NCBI RefSeq assembly: GCF_043290135.1
Contig: NC_134710.1
Location: 7,515,821 to 7,579,820 of the forward strand
DNA from: Rhipicephalus microplus
Taxonomy: Eukaryota; Arthropoda; Arachnida; Ixodida; Ixodidae
Direction: 5' to 3'
DNA: 64,000 nucleotides
Shown here: positions 23,251 to 35,337 of the stretch, piece by piece
How the letters are laid out: every line of letters begins with the position of its first letter
Position numbering within the stretch: position 1 is the stretch's first letter
The notes under the pieces: model-generated
Databases searched by the model: none
What the model was told of the DNA's origin: nothing
Seen by the model: only the letters and a program-made list of their open reading frames with translations
Translations under genes and position numbers: made by a program

Positions 23251-26200
23251 CTTTCATGCGTCATGCGTAGAAAATATATACTACTGTGTGTGCGTTATTA
23301 GTAAAAGGTATGTTCACTTGTTACGGCAACCTCCCTGAAACTTCTGGCTTGGAAAAAGCTCTGGTATGGTGTGAAAAATTGCAGTAGTATTGTCCACGCA
23401 CAAAAATTGTTTCCTAACAGCACTTTATTAACACATTCGGTCATGCATAAACAAGTGGTGTTGAAATACCAAGCTATAAAAATGCCAAAACACACTTGTG
23501 CATGTCCGTAAGACCAAAAACACACTTTTCAAATTCGAAAGCTTCCAACACATGTGATATACATACTGCATTTTTTTAAAGCACTGAAAAATGTGGTTTT
23601 GCTCTGTGTAAGCAATCACTACAATAAGTGAGCATGTGCTGAGAGTGCAGTATTTTTATGTGCAGAGCAGAATTGCAGCAACCATGAGGACATGCATTCG
23701 CACAGCTTAGGCAAGAAAGAGCATGCTGAATTACCTGAACGTCATATAAAAAAAAGGAAGACATTTATTTACAAAGATTATTACTTCTTATTTATTTGTT
23801 GTCGCAGAGAAAGACATGAATGGGAGTGTTACAAAACATTTTAAGCATTCAGTAATAAATATGGACAAGGCACGTTGCAAGTTTCTTTCATACTATGTCA
23901 ACTGCTGGGTCGTAAAAACAAATACAGGTGGAAAATGAAAGCACAACTTGTTCATACAAGTTTAGCAAAAGTTCGACGAAAAAAGCTTTTATGTATAGCA
24001 TTCACAACATCAGTGGGAAAGTGAATAGGCAAGGAAGAAGACGCTGGCGAAACTGCTATGTGTTAAATACATAAGAGGACACGAATACCATAGACAGCCA
24101 TTGCCTTGGCGGTAATTTTCCAACAGTGATGGATGAATTTTATACAATGATGATTGCCACTGCTGTTGACTGTCTACGTCATGATTTCAAGAACAGAGAC
24201 TATATAGCAGCATTGAAAAACTGGCACATCCAACTCAGGTACAGCTTGTTTCGACGGAGCTTAAAAGGTTCAAAACAAGAATTGTTTTTACCAAAACAGA
24301 AAAATCTGCCGATATCTGTGCAGCAAAACATGTTGCACATCAAACGAAGCTTATCAGTTTGAAAGCAGCTGAACTTCATGATTACTGCCTGACATGCATT
24401 CAGTGAAAAGGGGTTCGATAAATGTGGCCGATCGATCACATAAAAAATATGCCTTTGAAAGTTAAGGTAGCTGACATCTGGGCAGAAAAAGCGAAATGCG
24501 ATCAGTGGAGCAACTGCTCAGTGTACTCCGCGCAAAGCAGTGACCTCCCAGCCACAACCAAGTGAGAAATATTGGTCACGAAACGAATACCCAAGGTATA
24601 CAACTATTTTCTGTTCAGTTCATTAACAAATTGTTGTCTTTTTGTCCATTGGATGATTAAACTGCCTTGACACAATTATTCTTGTTTATTCAGTCCAGAT
24701 TGTATTAATTTGTATCTAGAAGTGAGCTCAAACCATCTTTCGATTGTTATGCACTGCTCTGCATAACTGTCTAGTATTTTTCATTTATGCATTTCTTGCA
24801 TTGTCTGTGCCCATAATTTTAGCCATTTAACTTTTTTAACTTTTTTGGATTTGCAGTGAATGCAGCTTCCAAGTTGGTTCTTTGTAGCGAGCGGTTATGC
24901 GCATCTTTGGAAAAGTGGCAAAGTATCCTCACTTGTTTGCGGAAGTCGTTAGGAAGGAAGTTAATTTTTCGAAGGTATTCAGAACGAGTATTATGACCGA
25001 ATACCCTATTTCTCACTAAAACGTAATGCCACAAATTTCAACTACGGATACACATACAATCATACTTGTGGGCACAGGAACAGCAGCAGGCACAGGAAAT
25101 GCAATCTTTTAGAGTAGAATGACAAATTTACACCGACCTATATCACCATCAGAGAAGCAATTAACAGCCATACCGCCACAACAGTTCACATGCCCAGTGG
25201 AGTTCACTTATGCAAACTGAGCAGCACGTTGAAGTTGCCAGTCTTTGCTCAAGACTTTGCCAGTGTGGTTCGACTTGAGTGAACAAGCTCGCAAGGTCAG
25301 GGTACGTCCAAGAGGGGTACACTCCCGACGATGTCAGCAAGCATCAATTGCAGGGTGATGGCTGTGACGACCGTGGAACAAGCCATGGTGCGAGACAATC
25401 GGTTGGCAATGAGGGCCTGCATTATGAAGAGGAAGTGATTAGACCCATACTAGTAGTTTATCCAGTAAACAAAATAAATAAATGGGAACACTTCTCTAAA
25501 AAATGCAGAGAATCGGCTGACAAAATCTGTCTGCAACATCCTATGAAAGCTGTGCCAGGACTGACAGAAAGCTATGTAACAATCCAGCAGTGAAAAAACA
25601 CAGCAGTGAGGAAACTTAAATAGTGCAGAGATGAAATTTGTGAAGTTTTATTGAGCTGAATGATTGGCTCCTTACTCATTAATGATGGCAAAAAATCAAC
25701 ATTTCGAGCTTATTTACAGTCTTATTTCAGTTCTTCAGCTCAAACATATTCAGTCTTTCTAGTTATTTCCAGGTTGACGATGTTCGTTGAGTTAATTATT
25801 ATAAATGATTCACAAAGAAAATTGTTAGTAGTTTAAAATTGCCATATAATATGGTTCTTACCAAAGAGACCACTCACAGCATAGTATTCCTGCCTGTCAC
25901 ACCACATCAGCTGCATTGGTGGAGTGGCAAAGTAAGATGAAATTGTGCTGCTTGTTTTCTTCTTCCGGCACGTGCATACGTACATAAAACAAAATAAAAA
26001 AAGCAATCCAAAACATCAAAATAAAATTATCAGCATGTTTTTTGGTACACCACAGTATGTGGCAGAGTTATAACTAAGGAGCAGATGTAAAAATGTTCCA
26101 AAAGACAGGCCAGTTCATGATTAAAAATATAGACTTATACTTAACACAGAAAAATATAGCAAAAACTACATAGATGATTCGCCATATATGTAGCTGGAAT

Positions 26201-26299
26201 CCTCAGTATGCCCTGGCACCAAATGAGCAGAGGTTACACAGTTTGCTGCTTGTCTCGTATGTCGATTAGTTTGTGGCCGCGGTTGTTGTCGCGCGCCAA
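23251..26299. other. No supported feature
   Basis: AT-rich DNA with unrecognised frames of at most about 104 codons (25279-25593, forward). No splice-framed exons or named repeats were seen. It could be intronic or intergenic. Confidence 0.5.
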
Positions 26300-26545
26300 C
26301 TTGTGACACTAATGAATCACGGCTCGAGAAGATTTCTCTTCCCCCCCTTTTGTTCCCTAGCTAACGTTGTCTCATTACTGAAGCCGAAGGCATGTGCCGT
26401 CTTTGAGCAGTGTTCGACGAGTTTTGTCTTATAATGCGTGGCATGGATGGCTTTGGCAATGTCTCCTTTGTGCTCTTTGAGCCCTGTTGGTCGCTTCCAG
26501 CCTATTTAATTCATGCACGTGGTGTCGCATACATCACTGATCAGC
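26300..26545 (-). mobile_element. Penelope-like element fragment, left arm of a divergent pair
   Basis: Reverse complement of part of the right-hand copy at 26870-27030. Matching landmarks are GAGTTTTGTCT...ATGCGTGGC and the CACTGCT...CATGCCTT stretch. It would encode the end of the GIY-YIG endonuclease region. Truncated and frameshifted; it lies back-to-back with the next feature. Confidence 0.6.
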
Positions 26546-26609
26546 CTTTGCAGTCATATAGATGGATAACGTGGTTGGTGAATTGTAATTAAACCATTAT
26601 CTGAACAGG

Positions 26610-27075
26610 TTTATCAACGACACCCAGAAACACATGCAAAAGGGAACAAGGCGTGTGCCGCGAGAAAACACAAAACCCATTGTTTCTGTACCTTACATTG
26701 AAAGTTTTTTAGACATTGTTCGAATAGCACTTCGTTCACTGGGAATTAAAACAATTTTCAAGCCTCATAATACCAGGGTAAACGTGCTCTCTAAGCTCAA
26801 AGACAGCACGCCTGCGAATGATCAAAACAGGGTTGTTTACAAGTTCCTGTGCGGTGGCTGCGACACCACTTATATTAACAAAACTGGCAGGAAGTGGTCA
26901 ACGAATTTTAATGAACACAAAAAGACATCACAAAAACCACGCATTTTCAGACAAAACTCATCAAACACTGCTTGAAAATGGGGCATGCCTTTGACTTCCG
27001 CAATTCGATGACGCTGGCTCAGGAAGAAAAAAATTGCCCGCAGCTTCCCTCGGGGGAACACTGAGGAGGATGCGG
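26610..27075 (+). mobile_element. Penelope-like element fragment, right arm of a divergent pair
   Basis: The frame 26634-26975 (113 codons) carries the C-terminal region of a Penelope-like protein: a linker with FKPHNTRVNVLSKLKD, then RVVYKFLCGGCDTTYINKTG, followed by RKW and EHKK. This matches a GIY-YIG endonuclease start (VVYKI-C..C...YIG.TGR), with Asn in place of Gly in YIG. The RT domain is missing (5' truncation). The GIY-YIG nuclease cuts target DNA for Penelope retrotransposition. Similarity continues frameshifted to about 27075. Confidence 0.75.
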
Positions 27076-27079
27076 ACCA

Positions 27080-27225
27080 TATAATTGGTTAACGGGATGT
27101 TAAAGTGCGACTTACTTGGGTCGATGGCTAAATTGGTTAACGTGGTTGTGAAATGGGGTGTTAAATTGCGACTTACTTGGGTCGATGGCTAAATTGGTTA
27201 ACGTGGTTGTAGGAGGGGGTGTTAA
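27080..27225. repeat. 61-bp tandem repeat, about 2.3 copies
   Basis: Units start at 27099, 27160 and 27221 (GTTAAA...), exactly 61 bp apart, with the core GCGACTTACTTGGGTCGATG conserved. A partial unit precedes the first. It sits directly downstream of the Penelope-like fragment. Confidence 0.9.
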
Positions 27226-27985
27226 ATGAGTGAACACGTACACACGTATGCGAAAGGGCGGCGCTGGTCGAAGGGACGTCGATCATTGTGTTTGTGGATT
27301 CGTTGGAATTCATTTCACCGCGATCTTGGACGTCGACGCGCCGTACAAACCAACCGACTAGCGGCAACTGAGCGAGCGAGCGCCGACCTTGAGTATATAT
27401 ACAGCTCGACGGCGCATGCACTGTCAGCTGTTGAATGTTCTCGAAGCGCGACGCCACATGCGCGTCCACTGGAGAATCAGGAGAATTGTAGATGTCGAAC
27501 ATGGTGTGTAGAGGAGGAAGGGTGCACAGATGGTGGAGGAGTGAAGCACGCGCGGTGTGTAGAGGAGGAAGGGATGCACAGATGGTGGAAGAGTGGGCGA
27601 CGGCGCGACGGCGCATGCGCGCGCGTCAGCTGTCGAATGTTCGAGAAGCGGTGCGGACGGCGCGGACGGCGCGGACGGCGCACTACAAGGCGCGAGTATA
27701 AGATGCTTCCGCATCTAAAAAGAGGGAAGAGAAAGCTTTTCGAGTCATGGTTAGACCGTCGTAACCAGCCAGCGTGTAACAACAATTACGACCTCCATCT
27801 GGATGAGTAGACACATACGAGACAATCAGTGAATTCGGCCACCTCCACATATTTGGTGCCAGTGCACACTGAGGATGCCACTCACCTAGGAGGCGAAATG
27901 TGTGAGCATATTTGTTATATTTTGTTGTGTAAAGTCGGATCCGAGTACATATTATAATCACTAAAGAGAAGAGTTTTATTTCCAT
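27226..27985. other. GC-rich block with tandem modules and TATA-like motifs
   Basis: Contains a 51-bp near-duplicate (units at 27503 and 27554, GGTGTGTAGAGGAGGAAGGG), three GCGGACGGC repeats near 27653-27680, and two versions of a CGGCGCATGC...CAGCTGT...GAATGTTC module (about 27411 and 27608). TATA-like motifs are GTATATATACAGC (about 27394) and AGTATAAGATGC (about 27696). It looks like the regulatory end of a retroelement, perhaps the Penelope-like one. A 194-codon forward frame here is matched by long frames on the other strand and is not credited. Confidence 0.5.
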
Positions 27986-28000
27986 GTTAATTTGGCATAG

Positions 28001-28655
28001 GTCGAAGCGGTCTGGTGCAGGGTTTCTCTAAATGGTGTCACTATATCTATCGGTGCGGCTGCGGCGGCTGCATTTCCGATGGAGGCGGAAATGTTGTAGG
28101 CCCGTGTACTCAGATTTGGGTGCACGTTAAAGAAACCCAGGTGGTCGAAATTTCCGGAGCCCTCCACTACGGCGTCTCTCATAATCATATGGTGGTTTTG
28201 GGACGTTAAACCCCACAAATCAATCAATATCTATCGGTGCGGTATACAGACCCCCACAAGCGCAATTGGCTTATCTGGAAACGTTATATGACTACATGCA
28301 CAACCATGTGACCAGTGGCGCTGTTATCATGGCTGTTGACTTCAATCTGCCCGATGTAACTTGGGAACGTCTGAGTACAGGAACAGCTAGGAATGACCTT
28401 TCAAGCGATTACCTATTGTCATTTAATCTCACACGATTTGTTCCCACGCCAACCCGTGAACAACGGGAATCTAGTTCTTTACTAGATCTCATCTTTGTCA
28501 GTGATCATTTCCCATCAACGTATATCTTAACGGAAACCCTGGAGGTGTTATCTGATCATAAAATGGTTTATGCAGCCTGCCAGTACAATGCCCCACTCGC
28601 ATACGAGGGCCGGTTAAGTATGCCCCAGCGTTTCATAAAGCCGATGACGCTGTAG
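28001..28655 (+). pseudogene. LINE endonuclease remnant, split by a SINE
   Basis: Before the SINE the frame reads EAVWCRVSLNGVTISIG; after the SINE's target duplication it resumes with AVYRPP, a hallmark block of LINE endonucleases. Then come AVDFNLPDVTWERL (the GDFN-like metal-site block, with Val for Gly), LLDLIFVS and LSDHKMVY (the SDH block with the catalytic His). The frame is open from 28266 to 28655 and then hits a stop. The 168-bp Ruka insertion plus duplication interrupts it at the VYRPP block. Confidence 0.8.
28059..28226 (+). mobile_element. 5'-truncated Ruka SINE with perfect target duplication
   Basis: Keeps the body and CAAT tail but starts at CTGCGGCGGCTGCATTTCC, so the tRNA-like promoter is missing. 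A perfect 16-bp duplication ATATCTATCGGTGCGG flanks it (28043-28058 and 28227-28242). This shows truncation happened at insertion rather than by later deletion. It interrupts the LINE endonuclease frame. Confidence 0.93.
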
Positions 28656-28689
28656 TTATGACATATTTAGAGCATGAATTCCATAACTT

Positions 28690-30618
28690 TCTCGATATGT
28701 GTGCTGATGAGTCTTCGGTGATTGACGTAAATTGGGCTAAATTTAAAGCTATCATTACTCATTTTATGACCAGCTTTGTTCCGCAGGTTGCTAAAGTCAC
28801 AAAAAAACACAACCCTTGAATCACACGTGAAATCATTCATACTAAACGTAAAATAAAAAGACTAAGAAAATCTAACAAATCAAGTCCGGTCTATGGTTTC
28901 CAAGAAAAAATAGCTTGCTTGTCCCGGTAATTGAGGGTAAAAATCCGTTGTGCCAAATAGAACTTCTGCAGCACAACACTAAGTAAGTTTATAAGAGAGT
29001 CGCCCCAGAAGTTCTGGCAATATCTTGGTTCAAAAAACAACCTCTCTACTGTAATTTCAGCGGAGCAGGAATTAATGAAAGCTAATTCATTTAACACTTA
29101 CTTCCAGTCTGTATTCACAGCTAACAATGGTAAACATACGTCGCTTGTGTTTCGGGGTAAAAACTTAAGTACTATAAGCTTGCCTCAGCTGTCTGAGCCG
29201 GGTTTGCTATCACTGTTATTGAACACTGATAGCAAGAAAGGTAGTGAACCCGACGGGATTCCCAATGCGTTTTTAAAGCGTTACGCTGAATCTGTGTGTA
29301 AATACTTTTTCCTTATATTTTCGAAATCGCTTAAGGATTGCCAGGTTTCATCGGAATAGAAAATTACAAAAATTCTTCCCATTCACAAAAGTGGTGACTC
29401 GTCTTGTCCATCTAATTACAGACCAATTTCTATTACGTGTACTTCCTGCAAAATGCTTGAGCATATTATTCTAAAGTCCCTTACCGAATACGTGGAATAA
29501 AATGCTATTCTCCATTCTAATCAACGCGGTTTTCGTCGCGGACTATCTACTGTCACACAGCTGGTTGAGACCTTGCATGATCTTGCCAATGGCATTAATG
29601 ATAAATCGCAGATTGACGTAGTCTTTTTAGATTTGTCAAAAGCTTTTGACCGCGTTTCCCATCCCAAACTGATCCAAAAGCTAACCGGTATACTGGGAAA
29701 CGGACCTATGACCAAGTGGATCGAACACTATTTGATCGAAGGCTACCTATTTCTTCAATATGGTGCACATGTGTCTGACACGGTTCCAGTATTATCGGGA
29801 GTGCCCCAGGGTTCTGTTTTAGGCCCCACGTTGTTCTTTCTTTTTATTAATGACGTTGCAGACATAGCCAATGTAAAAATCAGATTGTTCGCAGATGATT
29901 GTATCCTGTACCAAGAAAATAGACAGCTACCAGGATCATTTAAAACTAGATGATTCGCTAAAAAAGGTCGTAACCTGGTGTCGACAGTGGCAAATGGAAA
30001 TAAATACTGAGAAAACTGTCGCCACGTCAATTACGAAAAAAAGCGAGGGCAATTTTTTTGTATTCGCTGGGAAATGTCCCACTTCACAACGTCGCTGCCT
30101 GCAAATATCTAGGCATCTTGATATCGTCCGACTTCAATTGGACTGCGCATATCGAACATATTACAAAGAAGGCACTCGGCAGGTAATTTTTCCTTAAGAT
30201 AACACTTCGTCATTCGACACCCCAAACAGAACATTTAGCGTATACCATGCTTATCTGCCCAATCCTCAAATATGCGAGTGTGGCCTGGTTTCCCTCCACA
30301 AACAAACATGTAGCCACGCTTGAAAGAATAGAACGTAAAGCAGTTCGTTTTATCTATAACCGTTATAGGCGTACCGACTCACCTACTGCTCTTTTGATAA
30401 GAGCGGATCTGCCCACCCTGGCGAGCCGCGCCAAGCTTCATAGCCTGAGATTTTTGTATCCGGTGCTACACAACTATTTGAAAATAAATCCGGCTAATTA
30501 TGTTAAGGTTAACAGTAAGCGCCAAACACGAAATAAACGTTGTCACACACTTGATGAGTATCCCTTCAAGAACAATGTTTTTGGCAACTCTTTTTTACCG
30601 CTAGCCATACGCGCTTGA
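28690..30618 (+). pseudogene. LINE reverse transcriptase and C-terminal remnant
   Basis: Pieces lie in several frames: linker and fingers (29075-29359), palm (29573-29953) with HSNQRGFRRGLSTVTQLVET upstream, FLDLSKAFDRVSHPKL, GVPQGSVLGPTLFFLFINDV and catalytic FADDCILY, then thumb (29895-30197) and C-terminal region (30247-30618, ILKYASVAWFP and RRTDSPTALLIRADLP). The catalytic Asp pair is intact, but at least three frameshifts and several stops separate the parts. Confidence 0.85.
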
Positions 30619-31006
30619 AATGCCCTGCACCCCACCGTGTTGACACAGTCGACAGTTGACGAATTTGTTAATCGAGCGAGTGAATGTGTGCTGGCTTTTA
30701 TTTAGCCGTGATTTCCTGAATTTATGATGTCGCAAGTTTTAACTGTGTCTGTACAATTTCGTTTTGTATTTGTTTTTTTTGCTTGCCCTCACATTTCATC
30801 TGATGTTTTTATTTCTAAAGACTCTTTGCCTATCACTGCGACGAATTTCGCACTATGTTTGAGATATTCGCTACAAATTTCAAGTGCTTGCAAAATGTAT
30901 TTTTAGTCTGTGTATTGCTTGTTTTAAATATGTACAATATGACACCACTCCTGTAATAATCGCATCATGGGATTGACAGTATTCTGAATAAATAAATGAA
31001 TAAATG

Positions 31007-32375
31007 TTCAAAGATTTTCAGAAAAAATGATTTCTTCAAACAAAAAACAAATATTTATAGACTTGCTTTCTATCTCAGCTTACATAATTCCCTCCTGAGG
31101 TAAAATAAACATTGCTACTCAGCACTGATGCCATGCGTTGACTACCCATAACCTAGCATCCCATAATTAAGCTATTGCCAGTCAACTTTTTTCTTGGAAA
31201 TCGCTATCTATGCGTCTCTTCTGTTTGGCTACACCACCTGCGTTAATTCAAGAAGTGTAACAGTTGACTACCAAATTTTTGGTTAGTAGTTAGATCAACG
31301 AGTGCAGCTCACTCTGTCAGATTGCTTCTTCTAAATTCAAAGCATCAAAACAAACTTGATCCAATTTCATGCATTTGCCTTAAGTGAAATTTCCTAAATT
31401 TTTAAAGAATAGGACAAGCTTAGTTTTTTGCTCTACGTTTTGTCGTATAAGATTAAAAATTGATGTACTTCCTCGTCATGAAGACACTGTATTGGTGGCT
31501 TCGCAGAAGAATTCCCTTGAATTCCATGTTAAGCTGCAAATTCACAACAAAACATGGCTAACCCACGTAAAATGCCTAACCTTCATTATACTGGTATACC
31601 TTATGTTAACAACATTTTGCCTTGTGCAAAGCAACCAAATACCAGCATTTTACGACACTTTGTTACCACATACTATCTTTCTGACAATCAAATTACTCTA
31701 ATACGCATCACTCTATAATGCCTCTGTCGGAGCTCAAAGCAGACTGAACAAAAACAGGAAAAAAAACACAAAAGCATCAAAATTCCTTTTGAGAGCAGCT
31801 TCTGTTTCGATAAACTATTTACTTTCAGTGTTTCTCAAGATCTGCCTGTATTTTTGAAACATTGCTAGCAGGCCGCAGCTGCACACCAGTCTTTGTGAGG
31901 TAGCACCTTGATGTGCTTAATGTCAGACGTTCCTGCGGCATAATGTCAGACGTCCTGTCCTGCTACTTCCCTTTCTCCACTTCTGCTTTACATCATGCAC
32001 TCTTCCTTCAACAGAAGTTCTAAGATGGCGCCCTTTTCAGGGCTTTACTCTCCAGCCGGTAGCTTTATTCACTGCCAATGCTATTCATATTCGTTCTTGA
32101 AACCTTACAGGGGGAATGTAGTGAGTTGAGAGACACGAGCGATAGCTGGCGAGGTTTGCAAACCCGTCTCAGGGAATCTTAAATGTCACCTCCTCTACTT
32201 GATCACGTGGCCACTAGATGTGGCAGTTTGTAAAAAAGAAAAACACCAGAGTGCTCCAGCGTTGCCTTCAACAGTGGACCCCTCTGCACATATACTGCGG
32301 GTGTTGCGCATGGTCCGCTTGGTACTTATGTCGCTACATACAGAAGCTACCCGGAAAACTATCTTTTACTACTTT
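31007..32375. other. No supported feature
   Basis: AT-rich sequence. A 105-codon forward frame (31384-31701) has a hydrophobic stretch but no recognisable family. Confidence 0.5.
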
Positions 32376-32388
32376 CTGGCTATCATTG

Positions 32389-32632
32389 ATTGATTGATTG
32401 ATTTGTGGGGTGTAACGTCCCAAAACCACCATTTGATTATGAGAGACGCCGTAGTGGAGGGCTCCGGAAATTTCGACCACCTGGGGTTCTTTAACGTGCA
32501 CCCAAATCTGAGTACACGGGCCTACAACATTTCCGCCTCCATCGGAAATTCAGCCGCCGCAGCCGGGAATCGAACCCGCGACCTGTGGGTCAGCAGCCGA
32601 GTACCTTAGCCACTAGACCACCGCGGCGGGGC
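32389..32632 (-). mobile_element. Ruka-family SINE, full-length
   Basis: Well-preserved minus-strand copy with head, B box (complement of GGGTTCGATTCC), body and (CAAT)n tail. A perfect 13-bp target duplication CTGGCTATCATTG flanks it (32376-32388 and 32633-32645). A 71-codon frame runs antisense through it and recurs in other copies. Confidence 0.95.
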
Positions 32633-32645
32633 CTGGCTATCATTG

Positions 32646-33954
32646 CACAAACCCCCTTTTTTATGCCTTGCAGTGAGCGAAGAAATGGTGATTTGATGGG
32701 CATGAACGGCGGAAGGAATTTGCCAGCCAAAACATTACTAGCTCCATGCATCGCTAAACAGATGTATCGGTTGCCATTTTCTTTTTCTTTCTCACATAGC
32801 TAATTGACACCTTCAAGAATATGAAGGGGGATCAGGGTGACATCGATCATCATGTGGTGCAAGCGTGGTGAGCCATCCTACAGAGGGAAAGATGAGGTTA
32901 AGCAGCGCAACATTCATACTTGGAGGGCAGTCTCACTTACATGCACGAATGCAGTGCTCAGATTTAGTGAAACATGTGAGTCAATTCTTTCAGCTATAAA
33001 ACGAGTTCCGCTCACACCGCAATTAATTTCAAAAACAGATGCTAATTGCACCCGCTGAACTTTGAACAACGAATCTAATGATATTCTATTCACGCAGATT
33101 TCTAATCTAAAAAGTGGGTATTTATTTGATATACCTTAGGCAGTATTCAATTCGGTGTGAAAAGTTAGTAATATTCACGCACTCCTACAAAATAAACAGC
33201 ACAGTACATATGGCCAAGAAAGTTTTGAGGCCTTATTAAGCACGAAAAGTGCCTGTTCGCTGTCTCCACAAGTGCTAATTAAAATCATTGGTTGACATCA
33301 TATATCACAAAAACTTCTGAAATCATGACGTCATCAAGTGACATCGCAACTTGGTCTGAATTGGGCAGATCCCCGAGAAACTGACAAACCACATGAGGTG
33401 CAGAAAGCTTCTGACAAAAGAATACACTCGACCGAGAAGCAGAAAAGGATGGATGCTTCGGCGTTCAAATCCTCTAAGACAAACGCATATGAGATCTTGG
33501 GAGTCTTTTTGGCACAGAAATTTCACACCCCACCTGCGCACTTACTGAGCTTTCATGCATGCGACAGAAAACCTGTCAGAATCTGATCAGTTTGTGCACA
33601 TGGTACAGCAGATATTTTCATTCCAGTTTTAGAAGAGCACCACCGTGGTGCGTTATACGAAGTGATCACACGCAACGATTGCTTCATTAGTGCTCACCTA
33701 TGTGAGTACTCATAGCACTAGCATGTCATATGGTTATCGCGAAAACTCACGCAGTCTTTTTTTCAAGGTTCCAATTCTTTTGTTTCAAACTTGAGATCGC
33801 CTCCCCCTCTCCCACCCCTTTGTGCTTTTACCATCTTTAGCGTCTGGACAGCACGCTAGCTGATTGGGACCCTTGGCTTACCGAGTAGAAGCAGCAAAAC
33901 CAGTCCGGGTATTGCATTTGTCATTTGGGAGGTGCAGGAGAATAGGCGTCTCAC
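32646..33954. other. No supported feature
   Basis: Short frames of at most about 82 codons on both strands, none recognised. A short pyrimidine-rich tract is near 33800. Confidence 0.45.
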
Positions 33955-34181
33955 ACATTTGTGGCTGCAACCAGTGAGCACTCGAAGAAGTTCGTCGGAA
34001 AAATACGCTTGAGTGCGTCCACGTTTTCTGGGAACGTCTCATGTTCTAGGTGTCTATATAGGCCGATGCTGAGAGTAAATGCGTTATGTGCCGCTGTGGT
34101 CAGCGAAGGCCGGGTGCCTAGAAAGTAAGATATACCATAACCTACATGAGCGAACAGATTATTTGCCAAAGCCAAGCTTTG
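33955..34181 (-). CDS. Possible internal exon, unrecognised
   Basis: A 227-nt frame with no stop, preceded on the minus strand by an acceptor-like TTTACCTCTAG and followed by a GTGAGA donor. It reads QSLALANNLFAHVGYGISYF and continues to LVAATNV, beginning in phase 0 and ending mid-codon. The composition (hydrophobic core, few repeats) looks protein-like, but no family is recognised and no compatible neighbouring exon was found. It could equally be a chance frame or an old pseudogene. Confidence 0.3.
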
Positions 34182-35235
34182 CTAGAGGTAAATGGTGACC
34201 ATCTTGTCTATTTCGTGCAGTTCAAGCTTCATTCCTGCTACCTCTCTGCTAGACCAGTAGCCGCCCACTACAACAAGCAAATGACATCACATCAATGATC
34301 TTCGAGGACACAATGATCAATCGCAATACATGTTTTACCGTAATTTGACTTTTTTATCAAGAAGTTGGCATACCGAAAATATTGTTTCCAAATTCCAAAA
34401 GAAGTCAAGACATGGTGTTTGTTTTGCTGAGCGTGGATGGGAATGCTATAGAGCTCACGCAGCCATCCGCACTTTTTCCTGCTGTCAGGAAAATATGGCT
34501 GATTAACTCAGAGTTTATAACATAGTTACTGCGCACATGCAAGTTTGTTTTCCACTAACTTGCTTGCAAACTATGCACAAACTTGTCAATGGGCCCTTTT
34601 CTAGTCTGAAAAGCACCTCTATGAAGGTCACCAATATTGAAACTGGGGCTCCGTAGCCTTTGAACATATCCGCCACGCACTCGTAAAAAAATCTCCGGGG
34701 CTTAGCATTTTTCAGGAATGATTTGCAGACGATTCAAGCTACCTTTCAGTTAGCAACTGTCGCCCCACTGTGCAACGTTTATAGAGGCTGCTTGGCGTCG
34801 TGACCTCCCATTCTCTCTTAAGAAAAAAAAATGCGATGCACGTCATGTCGCCACTCCTTCACATGTGCAGACTAGTCTCTCAAAAAAGATGCAATGTTAT
34901 ACTACGCTTCAACCAGTGTCACGTGGAACACACACTGCTGAACCTTCCTCACCTCCCCGCAAAGTAATGATCACCAGGTAATGTCCTACGAGTCTCAAAA
35001 ATAGAAGGCAAGGTCAAGTTCTCTGTGTATTTCAGAAACGCTACTGCAGTCCCCTGGCTAAAAAGGCGAGCAGCCAAGCAGGTCCTGGAACCTTCGGCAC
35101 AATTGCCAAACCACTTGGTCAGGATTGTGGCACGCTTTGTTCCCTTCTTTCTTTCTGTCACTGTGTCTCTTTCTTTTTTTTTCAGCAGCCTCTTGGGGTT
35201 ACGTTGTGTATTAGAGATGTAGCGACTAAATTTAC
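34182..35235. other. No supported feature
   Basis: AT-rich; possibly intronic if the flanking exon candidates are real, although their reading phases do not join directly. Confidence 0.4.
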
Positions 35236-35337
35236 CCACTGGGCTCGATACTGAAGTCGGAAATCTGGAGAAATAACCCATACGTGCTTCGGCGGCATAG
35301 TCAAGTTTAGTGGCATCACTTTTGACAAACATCAAAA
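35236..35337 (-). CDS. Possible internal exon, unrecognised
   Basis: A 102-nt open segment on the minus strand, between an acceptor-like CTCGTGTCAG and a donor-like GTGG|GTAAAT. It encodes LMFVKSDATKLDYAAEARMG followed by YFSRFPTSVSSPV. The surrounding frame stays open to 34949 on a low-complexity Lys/Arg-rich stretch, which looks non-coding. The phase does not fit the candidate exon at 33955-34181, so they may be unrelated. Low confidence. Confidence 0.25.

Larger units (their letters stand above)
27986..31006 (+). mobile_element. CR1/Jockey-like non-LTR retrotransposon, near-complete but decayed
   Basis: Roughly 3-kb LINE. An endonuclease (from about 28001) is followed by RT (about 29370-29950) and a C-terminal region (30247-30618). 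The 3' UTR includes CTCCTGTAATAATCGC and ends with a GAATAAATAAATGAATAAATG tail. A 5'-truncated Ruka is inserted at 28059-28226 within endonuclease codons. Several stops and frameshifts (for example the TGA at about 28818) show it is inactive. It belongs to the same family as 5809-7335, judged by RT motifs and the 3' UTR. Confidence 0.85.

Noticed and set aside
27226..27810. 194-codon forward frame
   Set aside because: It runs through tandem GC-rich repeats, long frames are also open on the other strand, and no domain is visible.
34949..35235. Continuation of the minus-strand frame beyond 35236 as coding
   Set aside because: Composition becomes a Lys/Arg-rich low-complexity run from an AAAG-like tract, and a donor-like site precedes it.
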